Below are positions 8,628-16,866 of a stretch of 64,000 nt of DNA, piece by piece. This stretch comes from Meiothermus ruber DSM 1279 (lineage in GTDB: Bacteria; Deinococcota; Deinococci; Deinococcales; Thermaceae): NCBI RefSeq assembly GCF_000024425.1, contig NC_013946.1:1612001-1676000 (forward strand), given 5' to 3'. Position numbers and translations under genes: made by a program. A model generated the notes under the pieces. That model had not been told where the DNA came from, made no database searches, and worked only from the letters and a program-made list of their open reading frames with translations. Position 1 is the stretch's first letter; every line of letters begins with the position of its first letter.

Positions 8628-9326
8628 ATGCGTCCCCATCGCGCCTTTGTGGAAAGCATCCAGCCCCAGGTCGAGCTTGTCGGGCGCGAGGCCCACCACC
8701 TGCTGGACGTGCTGCGGGCCCGCGAGGGCGACTGGCTTACAGTCTTCGATGGCAAAGGGCTGGAAGGCCGCGCCCGGGTGCTGCAAACCGAACCCGGCTG
8801 GGTTCGCCTGCAGGTCGAGGAGACCTGGCCGGCCAGCAAAGAGCCCCCCCAGCCCATCACCCTGTATGTGGCCCTGCTCAAGGGCGACCACCTGGCCGAG
8901 GTGGCGCGGGCCGCCACCGAGCTGGGAGCGAGCCAGATTGTGCCCATCCTCACCCAGCACTGTGTGGTGCGGGAGTTGAGCGAGGCCAAGCGCCAGCGCC
9001 TGGAGCGTATCGTGCTCGAGGCCGCCAAACAGTGCGAGCGCGCGGTGGTTCCAAAGGTGCAGCCGGTCTTACAGCTCAAACTGATCCCACCGGTGGAGCA
9101 GGGCTTCGTGGCCCAGCCCCGCACCCAGGCCCTGCTACACGAACATTTCGATCCCAGCAAGCCCACCGCGCTCCTCACAGGCCCCGAGGGTGGCCTGGGT
9201 GAGGCCGAGGTGCAGTTCTTGCAGGCCAGGGGCTTCACCCCGGTCACATTGGGGCCGCGTATCCTGCGGGCAGAAACCGCCCCAGTTGCGCTTTTGAGCC
9301 TGGTAACGGCGGCCTTTGGACTATGA
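8628..9326 (+). CDS. rsmE: 16S rRNA (uracil1498-N3)-methyltransferase
   Basis: A 232-residue SPOUT-class RNA methyltransferase. An N-terminal PUA-like domain with HHLLDVLRAREGD is followed by the trefoil-knot domain: SQIVPILTQHCV, LEAAKQCERAVVP, LLTGPEGGLGEAEV and VTLGPRILRAETA. The last two are the SAM-binding knot motifs typical of RsmE. The frame opens 12 codons earlier inside prmA, but the ATG at 8628 begins the family-typical MRPHRAFV. It follows prmA by 5 bp and overlaps the next lipoprotein gene by 4 nt (ATGA). Confidence 0.93.
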   Translation: MRPHRAFVESIQPQVELVGREAHHLLDVLRAREGDWLTVFDGKGLEGRARVLQTEPGWVRLQVEETWPASKEPPQPITLYVALLKGDHLAEVARAATELGASQIVPILTQHCVVRELSEAKRQRLERIVLEAAKQCERAVVPKVQPVLQLKLIPPVEQGFVAQPRTQALLHEHFDPSKPTALLTGPEGGLGEAEVQFLQARGFTPVTLGPRILRAETAPVALLSLVTAAFGL

Positions 9327-9706
9327 ACCCCTGGCGCTTGTTGTTGCTTGGCTGGCTGCTTCTGCTGCCGGCCTGCCGTTATACCTTTGTGCCGCTCGAC
9401 CCTGGTCGGGCCACCCTGCCCAATCGCTTCAGCGTGAGCGGAACCCTCGAGGCCACCGAGCGCGGAGCGCTGGCCAGGCTCACCGTCCGGCGCCTGGCCG
9501 AGCCCGCCTACCTCGAGCTGCGCTGGTACAAGGGCGATCAGCTCTTTCAGGAGCGCTCCATCTGGGTAGAGAAGCCCGGCACCTACCAGGCCCGGTTTGA
9601 GCGCCTCGACGACGGCTACTACCGGCTGGTGGTGCTGGTGCAGAATAGCCCTTTGTTGCAGCTCGAGCTGGGCTCACCCCTGCTGCCCCCACCCCCTGCG
9701 CCTTAG
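9323..9706 (+). CDS. Small hypothetical lipoprotein
   Basis: A 127-residue protein with an N-terminal lipoprotein signal (MNPWRLLLLGWLLLLPAC; lipobox LPAC), a beta-rich middle (alternating charged and hydrophobic strands such as AYLELRWYKGDQLF and YYRLVVLVQN) and a proline-rich end. I do not recognise the family. The ATG overlaps the rsmE stop by 4 nt, so it is translated from the prmA-rsmE transcript. It ends 4 bp before the convergent AEC transporter gene. Confidence 0.72.
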   Translation: MNPWRLLLLGWLLLLPACRYTFVPLDPGRATLPNRFSVSGTLEATERGALARLTVRRLAEPAYLELRWYKGDQLFQERSIWVEKPGTYQARFERLDDGYYRLVVLVQNSPLLQLELGSPLLPPPPAP

Positions 9707-9710
9707 GACT

Positions 9711-10604
9711 TTATCCCACCCCAATCAGCAAGAGCACCAGAGGAATCGTAACAAACGATAGCACCGAGGAAGCCACCACCGCCCGGGCCGCTCGAGGGCC
9801 GTCGCCGCCAAACTCCCCCGCCATCAAGAAGGCATTGACCGCGATCGGCATGGCACTCTGGAGCACCAAAACCTGAATATCCAGCCGCTCCAAGCCCAGC
9901 GCCCAGCCCGCCACCGCAGCCAGCAAGGGGGCGGCCAGGAGCCGTAAAGCGCTGGCTTGCAGCTCAAAACCACCCCACTCGGGCTTGGATCGAGCAATCT
10001 GGATGCCCAGCGTCAGCAGCATCACCGGAATACAGGCCTGGCCCAGCAGGTGCACCCCCTCGTCCAGCCCCAGCGGCAGGGGAATGCTCAGCCCCCGCAC
10101 CAGCAAGCCCCCCGCCAGGGCCCAGAACAGCGGCAGCCTCAGGGTGAAGGCCAGGCTTTGCAGAAAACCACCTCCGCGCAAAAAAGCCGGCCCCAGCCCA
10201 AACATCAACACGCTGCTGGCGATAAAAAAAACAATAGCCCGATCCAGGCCGGGCTGCCCCAGGGCAAAGAAGGTGAGCGATAGGCCCATGTTGCCTGAGT
10301 TGGGGAAGGTCGCCGAGGCAATCAGGGTTTTAGTTGCCCCCTTATCCAAGCGCAACCACCGGCTCAGCACCAGCGCAGCCCCATAGAGCCCTGCCGAAGC
10401 TATAAAAAAGGCCGCCGTAATGCCCAGCACGCTGGCCCCGGTGAGCTTGGCCCTGAGCATGGCGTCGAAGATCAGCACCGGCACCAGCACGTAAATCGAA
10501 AGTTTGGACAGGGTTTGCAGGTCGAAGTCGATGCGCTTGCCCACCAGGTAGCCCATGAGCACAATGAACGCCACGGGAACAACGGTGTTGAGCAGGGCTT
10601 CCAT
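9711..10604 (-). CDS. AEC-family (auxin efflux carrier-like) transporter
   Basis: A 297-residue integral membrane protein with about ten hydrophobic segments in the two-bundle pattern of the AEC family. Recognisable parts are the first helix MEALLNTVVPVAFIVLMGYL, a central FPNSGNMGLSL motif and VNAFLMAGEFG near the C-terminus. Family members export organic anions or amino acids; substrate unknown. The ATG at 10604 has a TAAGCT box 9 nt upstream (10614-10619 on the plus strand), consistent with a leaderless transcript. It is convergent with the rsmE operon and divergent from the next membrane protein gene. Confidence 0.82.
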   Translation of the reverse strand: MEALLNTVVPVAFIVLMGYLVGKRIDFDLQTLSKLSIYVLVPVLIFDAMLRAKLTGASVLGITAAFFIASAGLYGAALVLSRWLRLDKGATKTLIASATFPNSGNMGLSLTFFALGQPGLDRAIVFFIASSVLMFGLGPAFLRGGGFLQSLAFTLRLPLFWALAGGLLVRGLSIPLPLGLDEGVHLLGQACIPVMLLTLGIQIARSKPEWGGFELQASALRLLAAPLLAAVAGWALGLERLDIQVLVLQSAMPIAVNAFLMAGEFGGDGPRAARAVVASSVLSFVTIPLVLLLIGVG

Positions 10605-10724
10605 ACCTGGGGTAGCTTACCTGAATCCAGGAATCCGGGCTATGGCGCCCTCCTCCAAACATACCCTGGAGACACTTTTTCCTGGCAGGCCTCGGCAAGA
10701 CTACCAAATTAGGTGAGCGAGGGT

Positions 10725-11159
10725 ATGTACAAAGAGCTGCTGGTGGTGCAGGCGGCGGCCACCTGGTTTCTGGTGGGCCTGATCTGGATGGTGCAGGTGG
10801 TGCATTACCCCCTGTTTGCACGGGTGGGGCCGGCGGAGTTTCCGGCTTATCATGCGGCCCACTCGAGCCTCATTACCTGGGTGGTGGGGCCTTTGATGCT
10901 GCTCGAGCTGTGCACGGCCCTCCTTCTGCTCAGCCAGTGGCCGCCCGGCTTACCAGGCTGGATGGGATGGCTGGGCCTGGCGCTGCTGGGGGTGATCTGG
11001 CTTACCACCCTGCTGGTATCGGTGCCGCTGCACGCGCGGCTGGCCGGGGGTTTCGAGGCCCAGGCCCACGCCCTGCTGGTGGGTACCAACTGGATCCGCA
11101 CCCTGGCCTGGACGGCTCGAGGCCTTCTGAACCTGTGGGCCCTGCTGAGGCTCACGTAG
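10725..11159 (+). CDS. Uncharacterised four-helix membrane protein
   Basis: A 144-residue protein with four predicted membrane helices (about 5-25, 48-70, 80-103 and 120-142). Between the first two is a conserved-looking VHYPLFARVGPAEFPAYHAAHS loop containing two His and several Tyr/Pro residues, possibly a ligand or metal site. No family is recognised with confidence. The start could be GTG 10713, but the ATG at 10725 has an AGGTGAG ribosome-binding sequence 8 nt upstream. The gene ends just before a strong hairpin shared with the convergent M20 gene. Confidence 0.68.
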   Translation: MYKELLVVQAAATWFLVGLIWMVQVVHYPLFARVGPAEFPAYHAAHSSLITWVVGPLMLLELCTALLLLSQWPPGLPGWMGWLGLALLGVIWLTTLLVSVPLHARLAGGFEAQAHALLVGTNWIRTLAWTARGLLNLWALLRLT

Positions 11160-11186
11160 CGCATCCCACCTGCAAGCAAACCGAGC

Positions 11187-11213
11187 CGCTGGGTGCCCTC
11201 AAGACACCCAGCG
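11187..11213. terminator. Bidirectional hairpin between convergent genes
   Basis: A perfect 9-bp stem (CGCTGGGTG at 11187-11195 and CACCCAGCG at 11205-11213) with a 9-nt loop lies between the membrane protein gene and the convergent M20 gene. It is followed by a T-containing stretch (TTGTTCC) but no long U-tract, so termination strength is uncertain. Confidence 0.6.
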
Positions 11214-11229
11214 TTGTTCCTATCAGCCG

Positions 11230-12399
11230 CTAGGACAGGAAATCCAGCACTGTACGGGTGATCAGCTCAACACCCAGGGGCAGCGAGCGCTCGTCGTCAA
11301 TCCAGAAGCCCGGGTGGTGATGGGGTCGGTTCTTGCTGGGGTCGGGGTCGCCGGCCCCCAGCCAGAAGTACACCCCGGGGCGGCGGTTAAGAAACTCCGA
11401 CATATCGTCGCCCCCCATCACAGGGGGCACTTCCAGCACCGAGGCCTCCCCTACCACCTCTCGGGCCACCCGCCGGAAACGTTCGACCATCTGGGGGTCG
11501 TTGACCACCGCCGGCGATCCGGGTAGCCAGGTTACAGCGGCCCGCCCACCCATGGCCGCGGCAATTCCTTCCGAAAGCTCGCCAATGCGCCGCATGAGCT
11601 TTTCCCGCAGGCCTGCATCAAAGGTGCGCAGGGTGCCTTTGAGCGTAGCCGTCTCGGGGATGATGTTGTGGGCGCCCTCCCCTGCCGTAACCGTGGCAAT
11701 GGTGATCACAGCGGTCTGGATGGGGTCGGTCTCGCGGCTGACCAGGCTTTGCAGCGCCACCGTGAGCTGGGCCGCCATCAAAACCGTATCCACGCCCTCG
11801 TGGGGCATGGCTGCATGCGCCCCTTTGCCCTGTAGCTGAATGGTAAAAGCATCGGCGGCGGCCATGGAAGGGCCCGGTCGCACCCCCACCTTACCCGCTG
11901 GCATCAGGCTGTACAGGTGAAGCCCCACCACCGAGTCCACCCCGTCCAGCACCCCGGCCTCCACCATGGGCTTCGCGCCCGATACAATCTCTTCGGCGGG
12001 CTGGAAGGCAAAGCGCACCTCACCGGCTATCTGCTCCTTGAAGCGGGCCAGCACCGCTGCCACATGGGCTGCAATGGCCGCGTGGCCGTCGTGGCCGCAG
12101 GCGTGCATGACACCGGGGGTCTGGGAGCTGTAGGGCACCCCGGAGTTTTCCTGTATCGGCAGAGCGTCGATGTCCGCCCGCACCAGCACGGTTTTTCCGG
12201 GATTCGCCCCCCGCAGCCGGGCCACCACCCCGGTCTGGGCCACGCCCCGGGTCACCTCGAGGCCCAGCCCCTCCAGAAACTCGGCTAGCCTGGCGCTGGT
12301 GCGCACCTCCTGAAAACCAAGCTCTGGATGGCGGTGAAAGTCCCGGCGCATCTCAATCAGACTGGGGGTGATCTCGGCGATGGCTTCTTGTAGGTTCAT
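11230..12399 (-). CDS. M20D amidohydrolase (N-acyl amino acid / hippurate hydrolase-like)
   Basis: A 389-residue M20 metallopeptidase-family amidohydrolase. Metal-binding motifs are visible: RADIDALP, HACGHDGHAA (Cys/His ligands), FQPAEE with the catalytic Glu, a VGLHLYS His, and a late GGDDMSEFL segment. A lid/dimerisation insert lies between about 180 and 295. Family members remove acyl groups from amino acids (hippurate, IAA-amino acids, N-acyl-aminoacids, diaminopimelate derivatives); substrate not determinable. The ATG has a TTGACT box 8 nt upstream. It is divergent from the acyl-CoA ligase gene. Confidence 0.88.
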   Translation of the reverse strand: MNLQEAIAEITPSLIEMRRDFHRHPELGFQEVRTSARLAEFLEGLGLEVTRGVAQTGVVARLRGANPGKTVLVRADIDALPIQENSGVPYSSQTPGVMHACGHDGHAAIAAHVAAVLARFKEQIAGEVRFAFQPAEEIVSGAKPMVEAGVLDGVDSVVGLHLYSLMPAGKVGVRPGPSMAAADAFTIQLQGKGAHAAMPHEGVDTVLMAAQLTVALQSLVSRETDPIQTAVITIATVTAGEGAHNIIPETATLKGTLRTFDAGLREKLMRRIGELSEGIAAAMGGRAAVTWLPGSPAVVNDPQMVERFRRVAREVVGEASVLEVPPVMGGDDMSEFLNRRPGVYFWLGAGDPDPSKNRPHHHPGFWIDDERSLPLGVELITRTVLDFLS

Positions 12400-12578
12400 A
12401 CCGCTTTAGTCAAACATCCCAGCCAGGGCCCGTCAACTGTGCATGGATTGACATTGGGCGGAAGGGCGCGGGGCAGATGCTTGGTGGGAAAGCAATGGGG
12501 GTGGGGCCTTGGCTGGGGTGTGCCCCATTCAAGCCAGACTGCTAAAATCCTGTTCTCGACATACTTTACGAGCACAGC

Positions 12579-12606
12579 TTGAACTCGGTACAGCATTTGC
12601 TAGACT
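12579..12606 (+). promoter_or_regulatory. Sigma70-type promoter of the acyl-CoA ligase gene
   Basis: TTGAAC (12579-12584), a 16-nt spacer, and TAGACT (12601-12606). This is one of the few promoters here with a clear -35 box and a conventional leader: AGGAG at 12632-12636 precedes the ATG at 12644. Confidence 0.65.
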
Positions 12607-12643
12607 TGGTAAAAACCAAGCTGCACCTTTCAGGAGCAAGACC

Positions 12644-14329
12644 ATGAGCAAACCTTGGCTAAAACACTACGACAAAGGCGTCCCCGCGGATGTGCAGGTG
12701 CCCGAGGTGCCCCTCTGGCAACTGTTGGCCGACAGCGTCAAAAAGTATCCCGATCACGTGGCCCTCGAGTTCATGGGCAAGGTCATCGGCTACCGGCAAC
12801 TGTGGGAATCGGTGCTGAAGTTCGCCGGGGCGCTCAAGGCCCAGGGGGTGGGCCCGGGCGACCGGGTCGCCATCATGCTGCCCAACAGCCCCCAGTTTGT
12901 GATCGCCTTTTACGGCACCCTGGTTGCCGGCGGCGTGTGCGTCAATATCAACCCCCTCTACACACCGCGCGAGCTACGCCACCAGCTCGCCGATGCCGGG
13001 GCCGAAACCCTAGTGATCCTGGATATGCTCTGGCCCCGGTACGCCGAAATAGAGGCCGAAGTACCGGTCAAGCGCGTCTTTACCACCGGCATCCAGGACT
13101 ACCTGCCCTTCCCCAAAAACCTGCTTTTCCCGCTCAAGGCCCGGCGGGAAAAACGCTGGGTGAACCTGCCACAACACCCCAAACGGCTGGACTTTAGCAA
13201 AGCCCTGCGCAGTGCCACCCCACTTACTGAGCCTTACCCCGCCAAGCCCGACGATGTGGCCCTCCTGCAGTACACCGGGGGTACGACAGGACTGTCCAAA
13301 GGAGCCATGCTCACCCACCGCAACCTGGTGGCTAACACCTACCAGAGCCTGGCCTGGGGTGGCGACGAGGTGAAGGCGCTCGAGGGCAAGGGGGTTATGC
13401 TGGGCGCCATCCCTTTTTTCCACGTTTACGGCATGACCGTAGCCATGAACTACGGCCTGGCCGCTGGGTACAAACTGGTGCTGCTGCCGCGCCCCGAGGT
13501 CAAGCCCTGCATCGAGGCCATCGAAAAGCACGGGGTTACCCATTTCCCTGGCGTCCCCACACTCTACATCGGCTTCATCAACTTTCCCGGCATCGAGAAG
13601 CGCAAGGTGGGCACAGTCAAGGTCTGCATCTCTGGTTCGGCAGCGCTGCCGGTGGAGGTGGCTAAAAAGTTCGAGGCCCTCACCGGTGGCAAGCTGGTGG
13701 AAGGCTATGGCCTCACCGAAGCGGCCCCCTGCACCCACTGCAACCCCCTGTCCGGGCAGCGGAAAATGGGCAGCATCGGCATTCCCATGCCGGGCGTTGA
13801 TGCCAAGATTTTAGACGAGAACCTGCACGAACTACCCCCGGGCGAAGTGGGTGAGCTGGCCGTTCGAGGGCCCAATATCATGCTGGGCTACTGGCAACGC
13901 CCCGACGAGACCAGCAAGACCATCAAGATCGACTGGCTCCTGACCGGCGATATGGCCCGGATGGACGAGGATGGCTACTTCTACATCGTGGATCGCAAGA
14001 AGGACATGATTATCGCGGGGGGCTACAACATCTACCCACGCGAGGTAGAAGAGGTGCTGTTTGCCCACCCCGGTGTGGCCGAGGCCGCCGTGGTGGGGCT
14101 GCCCGACGAGTACCGCGGCGAGACCGTGGCGGCTTTCATTGTGCCCAAACCCGGCGTCAACCTTACCCAGGAAGAGCTGGACAAATACTGCCGCGAGAAC
14201 CTGGCGGCCTACAAGGTTCCGCGCATCTACGAGTTCCGCAGCGAACTGCCCAAGAGCGCAGTGGGTAAGGTGCTGCGCCGCGAGCTGCGCGAGGCCGCCC
14301 TCAAGGAGCGCCAGAAGGTGGGCAGCTAG
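12644..14329 (+). CDS. fadD: Long-chain fatty acid-CoA ligase
   Basis: A 561-residue ANL-superfamily adenylate-forming enzyme activating fatty acids to acyl-CoA via acyl-AMP. The P-loop YTGGTTGLSKG is at about 210-220, the adenine-binding motif is YGLTEAAP, the TGDMARMDEDGYF hinge region follows, then DRKKDMIIAGGYNIYP and a C-terminal catalytic Lys in SAVGKVLRREL. Length is normal for bacterial FadD. The frame is open 45 codons upstream, but the ATG at 12644 has a good ribosome-binding site and promoter and starts the conserved N-terminus. A strong hairpin follows. Confidence 0.92.
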   Translation: MSKPWLKHYDKGVPADVQVPEVPLWQLLADSVKKYPDHVALEFMGKVIGYRQLWESVLKFAGALKAQGVGPGDRVAIMLPNSPQFVIAFYGTLVAGGVCVNINPLYTPRELRHQLADAGAETLVILDMLWPRYAEIEAEVPVKRVFTTGIQDYLPFPKNLLFPLKARREKRWVNLPQHPKRLDFSKALRSATPLTEPYPAKPDDVALLQYTGGTTGLSKGAMLTHRNLVANTYQSLAWGGDEVKALEGKGVMLGAIPFFHVYGMTVAMNYGLAAGYKLVLLPRPEVKPCIEAIEKHGVTHFPGVPTLYIGFINFPGIEKRKVGTVKVCISGSAALPVEVAKKFEALTGGKLVEGYGLTEAAPCTHCNPLSGQRKMGSIGIPMPGVDAKILDENLHELPPGEVGELAVRGPNIMLGYWQRPDETSKTIKIDWLLTGDMARMDEDGYFYIVDRKKDMIIAGGYNIYPREVEEVLFAHPGVAEAAVVGLPDEYRGETVAAFIVPKPGVNLTQEELDKYCRENLAAYKVPRIYEFRSELPKSAVGKVLRRELREAALKERQKVGS

Positions 14330-14347
14330 TGCTTATCCCGGGATACG

Positions 14348-14377
14348 CCCCTTGCCGCCAGGGTTGGTGGCAAGGGG
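14348..14377. terminator. Hairpin between fadD and the convergent cysteine desulfurase gene
   Basis: A 13-bp stem (14348-14360 with 14365-14377, one G-T wobble) closed by a GGGT loop. It lies between convergent stops at 14329 and 14393 and is likely a shared terminator, although the following U-run is short. Confidence 0.65.
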
Positions 14378-14392
14378 TTGCACCCGGAACCG

Positions 14393-15517
14393 CTATGTGT
14401 AAACCCTCGAGCGCTCCACGGCCTCGGCAAAGGCCTGGACCGCCTGATCCACCTCGGCCTCGGTGGTATAGCGCCCCAGGCTGAAGCGCACCGAGGCCCT
14501 GGCCTCTTCCTTGCTGCGCCCAATCGCCAGCAGCACATGGGAGGGCTCGAGGCTCCCGCTGCTACAGGCCGAGCCCGAAGACACCGCCACCCCCAGCAGA
14601 TCGAGGTTGAGCAATAAGCCCTCCCCATCGGCCCCCCGCACCGTTACGTTGACGTGCTTGGGGCTGCGCAGGGTGGGATGTCCATTGAGCAGTACACCGG
14701 GTACGGCCAGAAGCCCGGCCTCGAGCCGCTCACGCAAAGCCAGAAGCCGCCGCGATTCTTCAGCCAGCCGTGCCGCTGCCTTTTCTGCAGCCAGCCCCTG
14801 GCCATACACCGCTGGCAGGTTCTCAGTGCCGCCCCGATACCCCTGCTCCTGCTTACCCGGGATAATCGGAAATAGCTCCACCCCTTTGCGCACATACAAG
14901 GCCCCCACCCCTTTGGGGCCGTAAAACTTGTGCGCGGCCAGGGAGATGAGATCGGCCCCCAGGGTCTCCACCTGGCAGGGCACGGTGCCCATGGCCTGCA
15001 CGGCGTCGGTGTGCAAGAGCACGCCCCGCGCATGGCAGACTTCGGCGATCTCCCGAACCGGGTAGAGGGTGCCCAGCTCGTTGTTGACGGCCATTACCGA
15101 AACCAGAATGGTCGCAGGCCGCAGAGCCTCGGCCACCTGCTCGGGGTAGATGAGGCCGTGTCGGTCGGGCTGAAGCAGGGTCACCTCGAAACCCAGGCGC
15201 TCGAGGTTCTTCAGGGCCTGCAAGACCGCCGAATGCTCCACCGCGGTGCTGACCAGGTGCCCCCGGCCCCGGGCCAGGGCCACCCCGTACAGGGCCAGGG
15301 CGTCGGCCTCACTGCCGCCAGCGGTAAGCACCACCTCCCGGGGTTTGGCACCCAGGGCCCGGGCCAGCCGTTCGCGACCCTCCTCCAGCAGGCTGCGGGC
15401 CCGCCGGCCAAGCTGGTGAATTGAGCTGGGGTTGCCGTACTCCTCCAGCACCCCCTCCATCGCCGCCCTGACCTCGGGATCCAGGGGGGTGGTGGCTGCG
15501 TAATCGAGGTAGATCAT
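14393..15517 (-). CDS. Cysteine desulfurase, NifS/IscS type
   Basis: A 374-residue class V PLP enzyme that removes sulfur from cysteine as an enzyme-bound persulfide for Fe-S clusters and thiolation. The N-terminus MIYLDYAATTP is typical. The PLP Lys is at about 197 in AAHKFYGPKG, and the persulfide Cys at about 318 in SSGSACSSGS, as in group I (NifS/IscS) desulfurases. It starts 9 bp downstream of an IscR-like regulator on the same strand, so the two form an operon; no scaffold (IscU/SufU) gene is adjacent. Confidence 0.92.
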   Translation of the reverse strand: MIYLDYAATTPLDPEVRAAMEGVLEEYGNPSSIHQLGRRARSLLEEGRERLARALGAKPREVVLTAGGSEADALALYGVALARGRGHLVSTAVEHSAVLQALKNLERLGFEVTLLQPDRHGLIYPEQVAEALRPATILVSVMAVNNELGTLYPVREIAEVCHARGVLLHTDAVQAMGTVPCQVETLGADLISLAAHKFYGPKGVGALYVRKGVELFPIIPGKQEQGYRGGTENLPAVYGQGLAAEKAAARLAEESRRLLALRERLEAGLLAVPGVLLNGHPTLRSPKHVNVTVRGADGEGLLLNLDLLGVAVSSGSACSSGSLEPSHVLLAIGRSKEEARASVRFSLGRYTTEAEVDQAVQAFAEAVERSRVYT

Positions 15518-15526
15518 GGCCTGGGG

Positions 15527-16006
15527 CTAGGCGGGGCGGGTGCCCTCTCCCGGTTCTGCGGGCATGGCGGGCTCGAGCTGCACCAGCTTGCGCGACTCAA
15601 TCAGCCGGCGCTCTTCAATCAGGTCTTTCAGGGTGGTGCTCCGCAAAACCCCCCGCATGGCTTCGTCTACTCTCTTCCAGAGGGTTTCGGTGGAGCAGTG
15701 CCCGGTCTGCCAGCACAGCTCGGGGTCGTCCAGGCAGATGACCGGGGCCAGGCTCCCCTCCAAAGCCTCCACCACTTCCAGGGCATCGATGTGTTCGCTG
15801 GGACGACCCAGCCTATAACCACCACGGGCCCCCCGAACACTGCGGATAAACCCCGCCCGGCGAAGCTGGGCCGCGATCTGCTCGAGGTAGTGCAGGCTAA
15901 TGCCCTGGGCTTCGGCCACATCCTTGAGGGGCACCGCCTGCGGCTGCCGCAAGCCAATCTCCACCAGGGCCCGCAGCCCATACTGCGCTTTGGTCGAGAC
16001 CCACAT
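15527..16006 (-). CDS. Rrf2-family regulator, IscR-like with three Cys
   Basis: A 159-residue Rrf2 transcription factor: winged-helix N-terminus (MWVSTKAQYGLRALVEI, then SLHYLEQIAAQLRRAGFIRSVRGARGGYRL), dimerisation helix, and C91, C98 and C104 in CLDDPELCWQTGHC. IscR uses three Cys at almost the same positions to bind an Fe-S cluster, so Fe-S sensing is likely but inferred. It precedes a cysteine desulfurase gene by 9 bp, the classic iscR-iscS arrangement. The ATG at 16006 is chosen over an upstream in-frame codon because a TATACT -10 box lies exactly 6 nt before it. Confidence 0.88.
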   Translation of the reverse strand: MWVSTKAQYGLRALVEIGLRQPQAVPLKDVAEAQGISLHYLEQIAAQLRRAGFIRSVRGARGGYRLGRPSEHIDALEVVEALEGSLAPVICLDDPELCWQTGHCSTETLWKRVDEAMRGVLRSTTLKDLIEERRLIESRKLVQLEPAMPAEPGEGTRPA

Positions 16007-16012
16007 AACCCT

Positions 16013-16018
16013 AGTATA
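16013..16018 (-). promoter_or_regulatory. Leaderless -10 box (TATACT) of the IscR-like/desulfurase operon
   Basis: TATACT on the minus strand followed by 6 nt and the ATG at 16006. The -35 region is T-rich but not close to consensus, which fits a promoter needing activation or one regulated by its own product. Confidence 0.65.
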
Positions 16019-16073
16019 AATCCCCAAAACCCGTAAGAAAAAGGAGGATTTTCACTCTTGGCGAAAAACCACG

Positions 16074-16865
16074 CTAGCGGCGCAAGGCCAGTGCCAGCCC
16101 AAACAGCAAGGCCTGCGCAAGCACAATGGCGCTGCCGGCTGGCACATCCAGCGCGTACGCCGCCACCAGGCCCGGCAGCACCGATAGCGTACCGATCAGG
16201 ATGGCCGATACGGTCATGGCAGCAAAGGTCTGGCTGAGGAGGCGGGCAGTGGCCGCCGGAATCACCACAAACGCGGCGATCAGGACAACGCCCACCACCT
16301 TGACCGAGACCACCACCACCAGGGCTATCAGGGCCGAGAGCAGGTAGTCGTGCCGGAGCACCGGCAGGCGGTCGGCCAGGGCCAGTTCGCGGTCGAAGGT
16401 GGCGTAGGCCCAGTAGCGCCACAACGGGGCCAGGAGCAGCATTAACAGGGCCAGCAGCCCCATCACCTGTAGGTCGGTCGGGGTGACGGTCAGGATAGAG
16501 CCGAAAAGGTAGGCCACGGCGTCCGGAGCGAAGCCCTGCCGCAGGGACATAAAAAGCACCCCCAGCGCCACCGAGACGGCAAAAAATATCCCGATAGCGG
16601 TATCGTCGCCCAGGCTGCTTTGCTCGCGAACCCAGGTGATGAGCAAGGCAATTCCCACCGCAAAGGGAATAGCCACCCAGAGGGGCTCCTGCTGGAGCAG
16701 CAGACCCAGCGCGACGCCGGCAAAAGCGGCGTGGGCCAGGCCATCCCCTAGAAAGGAGAGGCGGCGCTGTACCACCAAGACGCCCAGGTAGCTGGCCAGC
16801 CCGCCCACCAGGAGGCCGGCCAGCAGGGCCCGTTGCATAAAGGGAAGTTGAAGCGCCTCGAGCAT
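16074..16865 (-). CDS. Metal ABC transporter permease (ZnuB/MntB family)
   Basis: A 263-residue ABC-3 family membrane protein with about eight hydrophobic helices. Family features are RRLSFLGDGLAHAAFAGVALG near the N-terminus and the central cluster with VVSVKVVGVVLIAAFVVIPAATARLL. It is predicted to import Zn2+, Mn2+ or Fe2+. The frame is open further upstream, but the ATG at 16865 sits one base after the stop of the ATPase gene and starts the hydrophobic region. No substrate-binding protein gene is nearby. Metal identity is not determinable from this sequence. Confidence 0.88.
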   Translation of the reverse strand: MLEALQLPFMQRALLAGLLVGGLASYLGVLVVQRRLSFLGDGLAHAAFAGVALGLLLQQEPLWVAIPFAVGIALLITWVREQSSLGDDTAIGIFFAVSVALGVLFMSLRQGFAPDAVAYLFGSILTVTPTDLQVMGLLALLMLLLAPLWRYWAYATFDRELALADRLPVLRHDYLLSALIALVVVVSVKVVGVVLIAAFVVIPAATARLLSQTFAAMTVSAILIGTLSVLPGLVAAYALDVPAGSAIVLAQALLFGLALALRR

Positions 16866-16866
16866 C

